Of a stretch of DNA of 64,000 nucleotides, positions 29,265 to 38,102 are shown in pieces. The position numbers and the translations under genes are program-made. The notes under the pieces were generated by a model. The model was given only the letters and a program-made list of their open reading frames with translations. It was not told the DNA's origin and did no database searches. Source of the stretch: CAVSXS01 sp963767715. GTDB lineage: Bacteria > Chloroflexota > Ktedonobacteria > Ktedonobacterales > Ktedonobacteraceae. The stretch is from contig CAVYFA010000016.1 in assembly GCA_963767715.1 (NCBI GenBank), positions 1,302,001 through 1,366,000 on the forward strand, in the 5' to 3' direction. Every line of letters starts with the position of its first letter. Within the stretch, counting starts at the first letter, position 1.

Positions 29265-30113
29265 CTATAGGAAATTGCAGTCGACCACATTTATAACTCG
29301 TCCATCCACTGTCAGCGTCACCGGCCGCTCCCTCGCGGCCACTCCTCGCACAAAGTTATAGACGCGCCTTGCCGTCCATTCCTCTACGGGTACGACATAA
29401 TCCTCGCCAGATGGCATGGGTAAATAGCTGCTTTTCGATTCCTCCTGCTGGGTAAGATGCGCACTCCCACGATACAGTTCCCACAGCGCACGCGCCAGCA
29501 GCTTGCCGCCCAGTTCGGCGCAGCGTGCTTCGAGCTCCGCGTAGCGTATGCCATCGGCAACTTCGATATGCTCCTGCGCCACAATCGGCCCGCTATCCAG
29601 CCCTTCGTCCATCAGGTGGATTGTCACGCCCGTCACCCGGTCTCCATTGCGGAACGTCCAGAAGAGCGGGTCGGGGCCGCGATTGGCGGGCAGCAGGGAT
29701 GGATGTACATTGAGGCAGCCCAGGCGCGGGATATCCAGAATGCTGCGCGGGATGTATAGCGAGAAGCACGCCACACAGAACGCGTCGGCCTCGTATGAGG
29801 AGTAGACCGCGTGTGTTTCAGCATCGGACATGCGCTGCACTTCCCACACCGCTATCGAGCGCTCCCAGGCAATGCGCGCTATCGAGCTATACAGCGAGGA
29901 CGATAGCACCGGCAACATGGCACGCGCCTTCGCGGGCGGCTCGATACGGCGTATTGCCGGCTGCGAGACGTCCTTCACACCCGCGGGCAACACCACCGCG
30001 CAGACCTCTACCCCGTTTTCCAGCAGCGCGAGCAGGGGAGGATGCGAAAAATTGCCAATCATCCCCATGAAGATGACACGCGGTCTACCACTGGCCCATA
30101 CTGCATTTGACAT
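29265..30113 (-). CDS. Formyltransferase family protein (methionyl-tRNA formyltransferase-like)
   Basis: 282 residues. The formyltransferase fold is shown by RVIFMGMIGNFSHPPLLALL at the N terminus and LGCLNVHPSLLPANRGPDPL, in which the conserved catalytic-site HPSLLP and the downstream GVTIHLMDEGLDSGPI are present; Asp in this last motif is the catalytic acid. The usual Asn-x-His-x-Asp triad is therefore recognisable (N..H in LNVHPS, D in MDEGLDSG). The C-terminal part (SSYLPMPSGEDYVVP) resembles the Fmt C-terminal region but is short. It may be a sugar or amino-acid formyltransferase rather than the essential tRNA enzyme. Confidence 0.82.
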   Translation of the reverse strand: MSNAVWASGRPRVIFMGMIGNFSHPPLLALLENGVEVCAVVLPAGVKDVSQPAIRRIEPPAKARAMLPVLSSSLYSSIARIAWERSIAVWEVQRMSDAETHAVYSSYEADAFCVACFSLYIPRSILDIPRLGCLNVHPSLLPANRGPDPLFWTFRNGDRVTGVTIHLMDEGLDSGPIVAQEHIEVADGIRYAELEARCAELGGKLLARALWELYRGSAHLTQQEESKSSYLPMPSGEDYVVPVEEWTARRVYNFVRGVAARERPVTLTVDGRVINVVDCNFL

Positions 30114-30239
30114 AGGTCACTCAATCATATAAGATTCGTAGAAGGACGATGAATCGCATCATGCTTACTTTGTAGCGTCTCCAGGGACGCGATTGATTGC
30201 GTCCTTCCGAAAATACAGAAAGCATCAGGAGTACCTATC

Positions 30240-30566
30240 ATGGCACGTATGGTTATGTGTGTCAAACTGGGGCGAGAGCTTCCAGGGCTGGACAAACCGC
30301 CTTTTCCCGGCGAGTTGGGGCAGCGCATCTACGAAAACGTCTCGAAGCAGGCCTGGGACATGTGGCCCGCGCAGAGTACGCTTATCATCAATCACTACGG
30401 ATTGAACATGGCCGATCCCGAAGCGCGTAAAATCCTGCGCGAACAGATGGAAGAGTTTTTCTTCGGCGAGCAGCCCAAAATGCCCGAGGGCTGGACCCCC
30501 GAAGAAGAGGGCGTCGGCGTTGGCCCAAGCGCGAAGGGCGGAGGCGCACCTTCCCGCAAGAAATGA
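30240..30566 (+). CDS. yggX: YggX-like Fe(II)-trafficking / oxidative damage protection protein
   Basis: 108 residues. It keeps the family pattern: MCVKLGRELPGLD at the start, PFPGELGQRIYENVSKQAWD, then TLIINHYGLNMADPEARK and a C-terminal tail of about 25 residues (Gly, Lys-rich). YggX proteins protect iron-sulfur clusters and are mainly known from proteobacteria, so a copy in a Chloroflexota-like genome is noteworthy. Usually these proteins keep one Cys near the N terminus, here Cys7. The stop overlaps the start of the radical SAM gene (ATGA), so the two are probably co-translated. Confidence 0.88.
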   Translation: MARMVMCVKLGRELPGLDKPPFPGELGQRIYENVSKQAWDMWPAQSTLIINHYGLNMADPEARKILREQMEEFFFGEQPKMPEGWTPEEEGVGVGPSAKGGGAPSRKK

Positions 30567-32005
30567 GAACCGCCGGCGATATCCTGCTGCTTTCTTGCTA
30601 TGAACTCGGGCACCAGCCGCACCATCTCGCCACGCCGCTTGCCCTGTTACGCCGCGCCGGCTATGCTCCCGTCGCCGTCGATACCGCCGTTGAGCCGCTA
30701 TCAGACGACACTATCGCCCGCGCTCGCTTTGTTGGCATTGCCGTACCGATGCATACCGCCTTGCGCCTGGGCGAATCGCTTGCCAGGCGCGTCCGCTCGC
30801 TCAACCCGGCGGCGCACATCTGCTTCTACGGCCTGTACGCCGCGCTCAACGAAGATTTCCTGCTGCAAGACATCGGCGACTCCGCCATCGGCGGCGAATA
30901 CGAACGTCCTCTGCTCGAACTGATCGCCGCCCTTGAAAAAGGCCCGCGTGGCAATCTTCCCGCTGTCGCAGGCGTCAGCGCCTACCAGCAGTTGAGAAAA
31001 CCAAGCATCGAGCGCGCGCCCGTGGTCGTGCCAGCCCGCTCAGAACTGCCGCCCATCGAACGCTATGCCCACCTGGACTGGAATGGCGAGGCGCGCGTAA
31101 CTGGCTACGCGGAGACGACGCGCGGCTGCAAGCACGTCTGCCAGCACTGCCCCATCACGCCCGTCTATCACGGTCGCTTCTTCGCCGTGCCCGCCGAAAT
31201 CGTGCTGGCCGATATACGCGCGCAGGTGCGACAGGGCGCGCGGCACATCACCTTCGGCGACCCCGATTTCCTGAACGGGCCAACGCACGCCCTGCGCATC
31301 ACCCGCGCGCTGCGCCAGGAATTCCCGGGCGTGACCTTCGATGCCACCATCAAGATCGAACATCTGCTGCAACATCGCCGCCTGCTGCCGGAATTGAAGT
31401 CGAATGGTTGTCTCTTCGTCGTCTCCGCCGTCGAGTCCCTGAATGACGAGGTACTTCTCAGGTTGAAAAAAGGACATACCGGCGCGGACGTGGCCGAGGT
31501 GTTCTACCTGGTGGAGCAGGTCGGCATCGCGCTGCGCCCCTCGCTGATGCCCTTCTCGCCCTGGGAGACGCTGGAGAGCTACATCCGCCTGCTCGATTTC
31601 ATCGAACACCGCCACCTTGTCGAAAACATCGACCCCGTCCACCTGTCTATCCGTCTGCTGATCCCGCCCGGTTCCGCGCTGCTCGATTCTCCCGGCAGGC
31701 ACGCCTGGCTGCGCGAGCTTGACCCTGCCGCCTACACCTACCGCTGGCAGCACCCCGACCCACGCATGGACGCGCTGCACAGCCGGGTAAGCGCTCTCGT
31801 AGAAGAGGCGCAGCGCAAGGCGGCCGACTCCATCGAAACCTTTTTCCATATCAAGTCGCTGGCAATGGCGGCCCAGGGACAGGACGCGTGCGTCTCCTGT
31901 GGCATCGGCAACTATGGAACGCGCAAAGTCGTTCCCCACCTGACCGAAACATGGTTTTGCTGAGCAGAGCCGATCGCGGGTCAGTTTGACCCGCTTCGCC
32001 ACTAG
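30563..32005 (+). CDS. CUAEP-tail radical SAM selenoprotein (TGA at 31961-31963 read as selenocysteine)
   Basis: Radical SAM enzyme of unknown reaction. A B12-binding-like N-terminal domain (about 1-130) precedes the [4Fe-4S] site TTRGCKHVCQHCP with Cys189, Cys193 and Cys196. Taken to the first stop, the protein ends ..LTETWFC at 31960. The next codons are TGA GCA GAG CCG, which gives C-U-A-E-P, followed by 10 more sense codons (IAGQFDPLRH) and TAG at 32003-32005. NCBI names a family from exactly this tail (CUAEP/CCAEP-tail radical SAM protein), from memory. A hairpin with G in its loop lies 20 bases after TGA, as in bacterial SECIS elements. Predicted length is 480 residues with Sec at 467. 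It overlaps yggX by four bases. Confidence 0.85.
31976..31994 (+). promoter_or_regulatory. SECIS-like hairpin after the in-frame TGA
   Basis: Perfect seven-pair stem GCGGGTC/GACCCGC with loop AGTTT. The loop G is at 31984, 20 bases after the last base of TGA (31963). Bacterial SECIS hairpins usually lie 16-37 bases downstream, with a G among the first two loop bases; both conditions are met. There is no T-run after it, so it does not look like a terminator. Confidence 0.7.
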
Positions 32006-32036
32006 CAGTAGCTCAGGCAGTAGGAGAAGAGCTGTT

Positions 32037-33020
32037 TCACCTCAGCATCATCAGCGCAACCGGTAGTGACCCTGCTTTGAGATCGGCAACGATAGCGTTG
32101 GCCTGCTGCTGCGTAAAGTTGTCTGTAAGTACGGCGGGGCCGTCGATCGTACTCTGGATGACTGCCGACTCGATCACCTTCCGGTCGAACGTGATGGTCA
32201 GGTAGTTGCCAATATTTGAGGCAGTGAATCTGGCGAACCTGGCAATGGCGCTGCCCTGCATCTCAAAGTTGATCTGCGAGCGGCCAGACTGGTCCTGGCT
32301 CACAAAAAGAGAGTTGGGGTCGAGGTCTCTGCCGGTAAAGCGTGGCCCACCGCCGGGATTATACTGTACATAGCGGGTTGGGTCGAATTGCTTACCTGTT
32401 TGAAGCGGCAATGGGCCGGTATTCCAGAATTCCAGATTGCCGGTCTGCACCAATGTCTCGATAGTCTGTTGTTCATTACCGCCGAAATGCGGTAGTTGCA
32501 TCTGGATGGCGAGGTGGCCGGTGAGCGTCACCACATTCACGATTGCGCCGCTTAAACCGAAGCTGCTGAAACGTTGTGCGAGGATCTCGCTCGCAATCTG
32601 CATTTCGGCCTGCGAGGGATTACTACCCCTGACAGGTTCCAATACAAGATGGAAGCCGTTTCCGAGAGGCGAACCTGCTCCGGTGCGATGGATGAGAGAA
32701 AAGGTGAGCACCAACGAGCCTACCAGTACCACTACGAGCATGGCTGCCGCTAGGGCGCTGAGGCGCGTGAGCCACCGTCGCCTGGATCCGGCAATCCGCT
32801 CAGGCGGTTTGCCAGGAGTAACGCGCTGCGGCGAGCGTGTATGGTCATCGAATCCAACGTTATCAGGCGACGGAAGAGGATGCGAGCTGTGTGATAGACG
32901 TTCATGAACGCGAGCCAGCACCTGCTGCTCTTCTGGCCTTAGACGGTAAGTTGTCTGCAGTTCCTGGATCAAGCCGAGATTGCCTTGTTCTTCGGGAAGT
33001 AGATCATTATCGTTTAGCAT
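32037..33020 (-). CDS. One-pass membrane protein with a SecD-like periplasmic head, probable sigma factor partner
   Basis: 327 residues in three parts. The N-terminal ~85 residues are hydrophilic and helical, like the soluble part of anti-sigma factors. One membrane segment lies at about 86-110. The outside part (about 118-327) resembles the P1 head of SecD: it contains FTGRDLDPNSLFV, IARFARFTASNIGNYLTITF, DRKVIESAVIQSTIDGPAVL and DNFTQQQANAIVADLKAGSL, which match the SecD-head pattern in order. No channel-forming SecD membrane part is present. Its start overlaps the end of the sigma gene (33014-33583) by seven bases. It is probably an anti-sigma factor or sensor that borrowed a SecD head. 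Confidence 0.75.
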   Translation of the reverse strand: MLNDNDLLPEEQGNLGLIQELQTTYRLRPEEQQVLARVHERLSHSSHPLPSPDNVGFDDHTRSPQRVTPGKPPERIAGSRRRWLTRLSALAAAMLVVVLVGSLVLTFSLIHRTGAGSPLGNGFHLVLEPVRGSNPSQAEMQIASEILAQRFSSFGLSGAIVNVVTLTGHLAIQMQLPHFGGNEQQTIETLVQTGNLEFWNTGPLPLQTGKQFDPTRYVQYNPGGGPRFTGRDLDPNSLFVSQDQSGRSQINFEMQGSAIARFARFTASNIGNYLTITFDRKVIESAVIQSTIDGPAVLTDNFTQQQANAIVADLKAGSLPVALMMLR

Positions 33021-33583
33021 GTGCTTTCTCCTTCGGTTTTCCGATTGACCGGATTGGCCTGGTAGACCTGGCGCAGGGCAAGGATGCTGCGCGAAAGGAG
33101 CTTGCGGACTGCTTCCTCGCGTTTGTCGAGGAGCAGGGCAATTTCAGCGCAGCGCAGTCCATCCCCGTAGCGTAGTCGCAGAATGTGCTGTTGCAATGCC
33201 GGAAGCCTCTGGAGTGCGACTCGCAATTGACTGTGCTCTTCTTGCCTGAGTGCGTGCTGTTCCGGGCCACCTTCGTCGAGTATGTCCTCTCCCATAGAAT
33301 CCAGCGCTACGCTCGGATGTCTGCTGGCCTGACGATAAAGATTGATAAGCTTGTTATGTGCCACGCGTCTCAGCCAGGCTAGTTGCTCACCAGGAGAAAA
33401 CGCGGATAGGTTATCGCGTTCAAGGGCGGCCAGGAAAACGTCTAAGAGCAGATCTTCTGCGTCCTCTAGAGAGCCTGTGTGCAGGCGCAGATAGCCGAAA
33501 ATAGCCTGCCCATAGCGCTCATAGAGCATTGTCTGACTCGTATCGTCCGCGACGTTATCCACTTCGTTCGATTCTAGCGACAT
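33014..33583 (-). CDS. ECF-type RNA polymerase sigma factor
   Basis: 189 residues from ATG 33583, with GAGGAG five bases upstream; a GTG at 33589 has no such site. Region 2: LYERYGQAIFGYLRLHTGSL, EDLLLDVFLAALERD and WLRRVAHNKLINLYRQAS. Region 4: LRVALQRLPALQQHILRLRY and GDGLRCAEIALLLDKREEAV followed by a helix rich in Arg/Leu. The end overlaps the SecD-head gene by seven bases, which suggests translational coupling. The chromate transporter gene starts 200 bases away on the other strand. Confidence 0.9.
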   Translation of the reverse strand: MSLESNEVDNVADDTSQTMLYERYGQAIFGYLRLHTGSLEDAEDLLLDVFLAALERDNLSAFSPGEQLAWLRRVAHNKLINLYRQASRHPSVALDSMGEDILDEGGPEQHALRQEEHSQLRVALQRLPALQQHILRLRYGDGLRCAEIALLLDKREEAVRKLLSRSILALRQVYQANPVNRKTEGESTC

Positions 33584-33784
33584 GCTCACTCCTCTTCAGT
33601 TGGTAGTACAGCTACCGATAAAAACACCGTCGCAAGGAAAATGTGACATACTATTTTTAGCGAGACGCACTGCTCTAAAAACTTTCCTCTCACGAAGCCA
33701 AAGAAAGCAAGCAGTCAATAGGATGCTATGTTTTTGGAACTATAATAGTGTTGAGACTTCCTCGGAGCGGAGTAGATTCGACAC

Positions 33785-35029
33785 ATGCAAACACAAGAGA
33801 GCGATGCTATTGTAGAATCTGGCCAGACCTCACAGCGTGGCAGCGCACTGGAAGTCCTCGGCGCCTTCACGCGCCTGGGGCTGACCTCCTTTGGCGGCCC
33901 TGTCGCGCACCTCGGCTACTTCCGCGAGGATATTATCATCCGCCGCAAATGGGTGGACGAACGCACCTACGGCGACCTGATCGGCCTGTGCCAGTTTCTC
34001 CCCGGACCGGCCAGCAGCCAGGTCGGCATCTCCCTCGGCATCATGCGCGCCGGGCTACCTGGTGGGCTGGCCGCCTGGCTGGGCTTCACGCTGCCATCCG
34101 CCATCTTAATGACGATCTTCGCTTACACGACCAGTTACTTTCACGTCTCCACCTCAACGGGCTGGCTGCACGGGCTAATGGTCGTGGCCGTCGCGGTCGT
34201 CGCCCAGGCCGTGTGGGGCATGGCCCGCAACCTCGCCCCTGATCGCCCGCGCGCTACCCTCGCCATTCTCGCCGCCGTCGCTACGCTGCTCTGGGCATCG
34301 GGCATCGGCCAGGTCGTTATCATCATCGCCTCCGGCATCATCGGCTGGATTTTCTTGAGAAATATTGACGCCGATGCCACCGCTCCCTCTTCACCCCCCC
34401 TCCACGTGCCGATCCCCCGCGCGCTTGCCATCATCAGTCTCGTGCTTTTCTTTTCACTGCTGATCGTCCTGCCCTTGCTCGGCCTGCTCCTGCCCGGACA
34501 TGCCCTCGCCCTGTTCGCCAGCTTCTACCGCAGCGGCGCGCTCGTCTTCGGTGGAGGTCATGTCGTCCTGCCGCTCCTGCAATCTGCCGTGGTCGCGCCG
34601 GGTTGGGTCACGACCGGCCAGTTCCTGTCGGGCTACGGAGCGGCACAGGCCGTCCCAGGACCGCTCTTCTCCTTTTCCGCCTACCTGGGGGCCGTCGAGA
34701 ACCTCGCCCCCAACGGCTGGTTGGGAGCAATCATCGCGCTGCTCGGCATCTACCTGCCGTCCTTCCTGCTGCTCATCGGCACGCTGCCTTTCTGGGGAGC
34801 CATGCGCAACCAGTCATCATTCCGGGCGGCCCTGCGCGGCGTCAACGCTGCCGTCGTAGGGCTGCTCCTCGCCGCCCTCTACTCCCCCGTCTGGATAAGC
34901 TCCATCAAGGCGCCGACAGACTTCGTGCTTGCCCTGGCCGCCTTCGGGCTGCTGGCCATCTGGAAATGCCCTCCCTGGCTGGTCGTCCTGCTGGCAGCCC
35001 TCGCTGGTCTGGGGTTGAGCCTGCTCTAG
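33785..35029 (+). CDS. chrA: Chromate transporter, two-domain ChrA
   Basis: Membrane protein of 414 residues of the CHR family, a proton-coupled chromate exporter in studied members. Two homologous halves are seen: GLTSFGGPVAHLGYFREDII and CQFLPGPASSQVGISLG in the first, and YRSGALVFGGGHVVLPLL and GYGAAQAVPGPLFSFSAYLG in the second. This is the long-chain form with about 10-12 membrane segments. The start ATG 33785 is preceded by a -10-like TATAAT at 33741-33746. ChrA proteins are widespread in soil bacteria, often without other resistance genes, as here. Confidence 0.92.
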   Translation: MQTQESDAIVESGQTSQRGSALEVLGAFTRLGLTSFGGPVAHLGYFREDIIIRRKWVDERTYGDLIGLCQFLPGPASSQVGISLGIMRAGLPGGLAAWLGFTLPSAILMTIFAYTTSYFHVSTSTGWLHGLMVVAVAVVAQAVWGMARNLAPDRPRATLAILAAVATLLWASGIGQVVIIIASGIIGWIFLRNIDADATAPSSPPLHVPIPRALAIISLVLFFSLLIVLPLLGLLLPGHALALFASFYRSGALVFGGGHVVLPLLQSAVVAPGWVTTGQFLSGYGAAQAVPGPLFSFSAYLGAVENLAPNGWLGAIIALLGIYLPSFLLLIGTLPFWGAMRNQSSFRAALRGVNAAVVGLLLAALYSPVWISSIKAPTDFVLALAAFGLLAIWKCPPWLVVLLAALAGLGLSLL

Positions 35030-35048
35030 TGGACTGTCACGCATCCTA

Positions 35049-35122
35049 TGGAGGGGGAGGGCCCCCCGAGCTGTAGGGACAGGGGGCGGCCGGGTGGTTG
35101 GGAGGGGGCCTTGTGCCTGTCC
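35049..35122. repeat. Dispersed G-rich intergenic repeat, copy B1
   Basis: About 74 bases between the chrA stop and the isomerase end. The other copy is at 42245-42319 with about 80 percent shared positions by eye. Both contain GGACAGG and its complement CCTGTCC about 45 bases apart, so the RNA could fold back. Between them they share GTAGGGACAGGGGGCGG and GGGGGCCTTGTGCCTGTCC. Confidence 0.75.
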
Positions 35123-35135
35123 GGGTCTTGCATGT

Positions 35136-37001
35136 TCATGTATGCTGAAGATTCTCTTCAACGTGAGAAAAAAAGGTCGCAAGTGGCTCCATCGCCTCAT
35201 AGAGTGAGCCATCGACGACGAGTAAAAAGCAAGGACGACCGACTTCCATCATTGCCTGCCATGTGCTCACCGCCTGAGCATGCAGAAAGGTCGTGATATA
35301 GCTCCCCAGCAGACTTGCTTCTGTGTTTCGCGCAACCAGGCGCAGGCTGACCAGGTACGGTGGCCCATCCATCTCGCTTTGTTCGGTTGAATGATAGGCA
35401 GCGGGTGCCTGCCGTATCTTCACGGGAATACCCAAAATCCTGTTGCCAATCGTATGCACATGCTCGTCAAGCGTAGATAACAAACTTGCCCCCGCTTTTC
35501 CGTTGACGGTCACATCAAGATAGCCCAGGTGTATGCCTCGAGGATGCTCGCGAGTAGCGTCAGTTGCAAGCGCTTTTTGCAACGCCCTCGCGAACGCCGC
35601 TGCAGCGGAGTTACCTCGCTGCGAGTCGCCATACACCAGGGCGTCCTGGCTCCTGGCCTCCTGGGGAGCAAGCAGCGTCAGGATTCCCTCCTGCACTGCC
35701 GGACGCCATTTCGACGCGACCTGCAGCGGGTCGGGCTGCATCCGTAAAACACGCGCTCTCGCCTTGTAGTTCTCGACCGCCGGCTGACCGGCGAACGGAA
35801 TACGCTGCAGGTAGCCATAGAGCGCCATGCTCAACTGCCAGCCAAGAAAACTGGCGGCCAGGGCTGCCAGTTGATCCTTTGGTTCTTTGCTTGCGAGGGA
35901 GGGCTGAGTAAGGATATAGCTAAGCCCCTGCGCCGCCTGGGTCGCTTCAGTCACCACCTGTACATCCAGCGTACCATCCTGGTGATAGCCGGGAGCCATG
36001 TGGTTCAGCGTTTGATCGTCAAAGACCACGATCCCCTTGTCCCCTTTACCCAGGCTCTCCTCCATCAATTGTTCGAGCCAGGCCACAAGCGCTTGCCAGC
36101 CTTCCGGCATGTTCAACAGCAGGCGGCACGCCCCGTCGAGGCTTGCGGCGCTCAGAGCGGCGGCCAGTTGTACAAAGGTATGTTCTGCCGGGTGAGATGT
36201 TGCCAGCTCAAGGTTATACTCATCCCAGGCCCGTTGCAGTACCGACCGGAGTTGACCGGGCTCTGCAGGGAAATGGGTCGTTAGATACAGGGCTGCGGGA
36301 AGTAGAAAAACCCGCGTGCTTGGGGCGCTCATGCGTCCACCTGTGCCTGTTCCCCCATCCGGTTGCAGTGGAAGGCTGGGTGCCTGCTGCTCGTTCGCAA
36401 AACGGTCAAGATAGGAACCGGGCAGGGTCATCACCAGCAGATGGTCCGCCGGGCGCAAATTGGCCCGCTTCAAAAGGTCGGTGAACCATTCCAGGTGCGT
36501 GATGGGCTCTTCGGAGGTCATTCCCAGCGCTACTCCGACCATCATCACATCATCAAGCAGCGTTCGCAAGATGCTGGGAGCAGATGCTTCTTCCCCGCTT
36601 GGCACCGCCAGACTCTTCGATGCTGCTATCTCCCGCACAATGTGATTGAGCGCGGCGGGGTCGGTGCTGTCTAGCGGGTAGATAGTCACCTGACCATTGT
36701 CGTCACCCCTACAGAAGCCAAGATCGCAGAAGACGCGTACCGCAATCACCGAGCCACCCATGCCAGCCCAGATCACATGGCGCATCCCGCGTTGCCAGAT
36801 ATCTCGCGCCTCCGCTTCTACCCCCTCCAACAGTACCGGATCGGCGAGCAGGCGTGCTATTCCCTCGACCCAATCGAGTTTGAGCGCACCATCTTCACTG
36901 CCCAATCTTGCCATGAGGCCATCGCGCCGCCGCAACTGGCCGACGGCATCATCCTGGATCAGTTGTTGGAGAGCGGCTTGTATGGCGTTGTCATTCGTCA
37001 T
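35136..37001 (-). CDS. Phosphoglucose isomerase-like protein (SIS fold)
   Basis: About 621 residues starting MTNDNAIQAALQQLIQDD at ATG 36999-37001, with GAAGG upstream. It carries the SIS-type start VIWAGMGGSVIAVRVF (phosphosugar isomerase glycine loop). Further parts include GKGDKGIVVFDD and PFAGQPAVENYKARARVLR. It resembles the isomerase half of bifunctional transaldolase/glucose-6-phosphate isomerase proteins known from Chloroflexota and actinobacteria, not standard Pgi. Start lies 15 bases after the stop of the SDR gene, so the two form an operon. Specific substrate is not proven. Confidence 0.7.
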   Translation of the reverse strand: MTNDNAIQAALQQLIQDDAVGQLRRRDGLMARLGSEDGALKLDWVEGIARLLADPVLLEGVEAEARDIWQRGMRHVIWAGMGGSVIAVRVFCDLGFCRGDDNGQVTIYPLDSTDPAALNHIVREIAASKSLAVPSGEEASAPSILRTLLDDVMMVGVALGMTSEEPITHLEWFTDLLKRANLRPADHLLVMTLPGSYLDRFANEQQAPSLPLQPDGGTGTGGRMSAPSTRVFLLPAALYLTTHFPAEPGQLRSVLQRAWDEYNLELATSHPAEHTFVQLAAALSAASLDGACRLLLNMPEGWQALVAWLEQLMEESLGKGDKGIVVFDDQTLNHMAPGYHQDGTLDVQVVTEATQAAQGLSYILTQPSLASKEPKDQLAALAASFLGWQLSMALYGYLQRIPFAGQPAVENYKARARVLRMQPDPLQVASKWRPAVQEGILTLLAPQEARSQDALVYGDSQRGNSAAAAFARALQKALATDATREHPRGIHLGYLDVTVNGKAGASLLSTLDEHVHTIGNRILGIPVKIRQAPAAYHSTEQSEMDGPPYLVSLRLVARNTEASLLGSYITTFLHAQAVSTWQAMMEVGRPCFLLVVDGSLYEAMEPLATFFSHVEENLQHT

Positions 37002-37015
37002 TGGTGCCTTCTTTT

Positions 37016-37843
37016 CTAAACGCCACTGAAGGATGAGAATCCTCCATCGACCGGGATCACCACGCCGGTGACAAAAGCCGAAGCTGGGCTGACGAGCCAT
37101 AGCAGCGTCCCAATCAAATCCTCTGGCGTGCCTAACCGACCCATCGGTGTATGATCGATAATTGTCTGCCCTCGCGAGGTCATGGCTCCGCTCTTGGAAT
37201 CGACTATCAAATAGCGATTTTGTTCGGTCAAAAAGAAGCCCGGAGCAATCGCGTTCACTCTGATGGCCGGGCTATATTCCTGCGCCATATGCACCGCCAG
37301 CCATTGGGTGAAATTTGCTATCGCCGCTTTCGCTGCGCTATAAGCCGGGATGCGCGTCAAAGGACGCAGCGCATTCATCGAGGTGATATTCACAATACAA
37401 CCATGTCCCTGCTCTACCATGCTTCGCCCGAAAACCTGGCAACACTGGAACGTCCCACCGAAGTTCAAGTCAAATACCCTATCAACTGCCTGTCTGTCCA
37501 GGTCAAAGAAAGATACCTCTTGCGAGGTTGTTGCCCCCGGTTGATTGCCACCCGCCGCATTGATCAACATATCGATTGAGCCGAAGCTTCTCAAAACCTC
37601 TTCACGCGCCTGCTCAAGAGCGGCACGATCCATCACATCACAGGCAAGACCAATTGCCTCACCGCCATCCGCCCGTATAGTCTCAATCACTTTGGCCGAT
37701 GATGTGCTGTGCAAACTGATAACGGCAACACGCGCACCAACCTCAGCCAGCGCGCGAGCCATGGCGCTTCCCAACCCACCGCTTCCGCCGGTAATCACCG
37801 CTATCTGCCCTTGTATATTGAAAAGTGTGGAATGGTCTGGCAT
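37016..37843 (-). CDS. Short-chain dehydrogenase/reductase (SDR)
   Basis: NAD(P)-dependent oxidoreductase of about 275 residues. Cofactor motif TGGSGGLGSAMARALAE near the N terminus, then NAAGG at the end of strand four, a Ser in NITSMNALRP and the catalytic YSAAKAAIANFTQWLA. The C-terminal GVVIPVDGGFSSFSG is typical of classical SDRs. I start at ATG 37843 with GAGGG eight bases upstream; the frame goes back to 37867. It is the first gene of an operon with the isomerase; gluconate 5-dehydrogenase-like or polyol activity would fit, but is a guess. Confidence 0.88.
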   Translation of the reverse strand: MPDHSTLFNIQGQIAVITGGSGGLGSAMARALAEVGARVAVISLHSTSSAKVIETIRADGGEAIGLACDVMDRAALEQAREEVLRSFGSIDMLINAAGGNQPGATTSQEVSFFDLDRQAVDRVFDLNFGGTFQCCQVFGRSMVEQGHGCIVNITSMNALRPLTRIPAYSAAKAAIANFTQWLAVHMAQEYSPAIRVNAIAPGFFLTEQNRYLIVDSKSGAMTSRGQTIIDHTPMGRLGTPEDLIGTLLWLVSPASAFVTGVVIPVDGGFSSFSGV

Positions 37844-38102
37844 GGATAGTACCCTCATTTCTATCATTCACTGAAAATTCAGTCCTTGATTTCGTTGTGT
37901 GATCTCTCTTATTTGCTGCGTTGACCGGCTTCATAAATCGCTGTGGGTCACTGCTTGCCAGATATAATAGCATAATCCTTTCTACTACTTTCCTGTTTTA
38001 CCACAGGAGAGCAGCTTTTTTTGTATACTACTGCTCCATATTACCGGGGCAGGCTCGCACCAATTTCCCATCTGCTCTCTCGATCGCTGAACCAGGGGCA
38101 GG

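Noticed and set aside
31976..31994. Hairpin after the radical SAM gene as a transcription terminator
   Set aside because: It is not followed by a T-run and lies inside the extended frame at the right distance for SECIS.
31040..32002. Long minus-strand frame opposite the radical SAM gene
   Set aside because: Antisense shadow; the plus strand has the CxxxCxxC motif and family sequence throughout.
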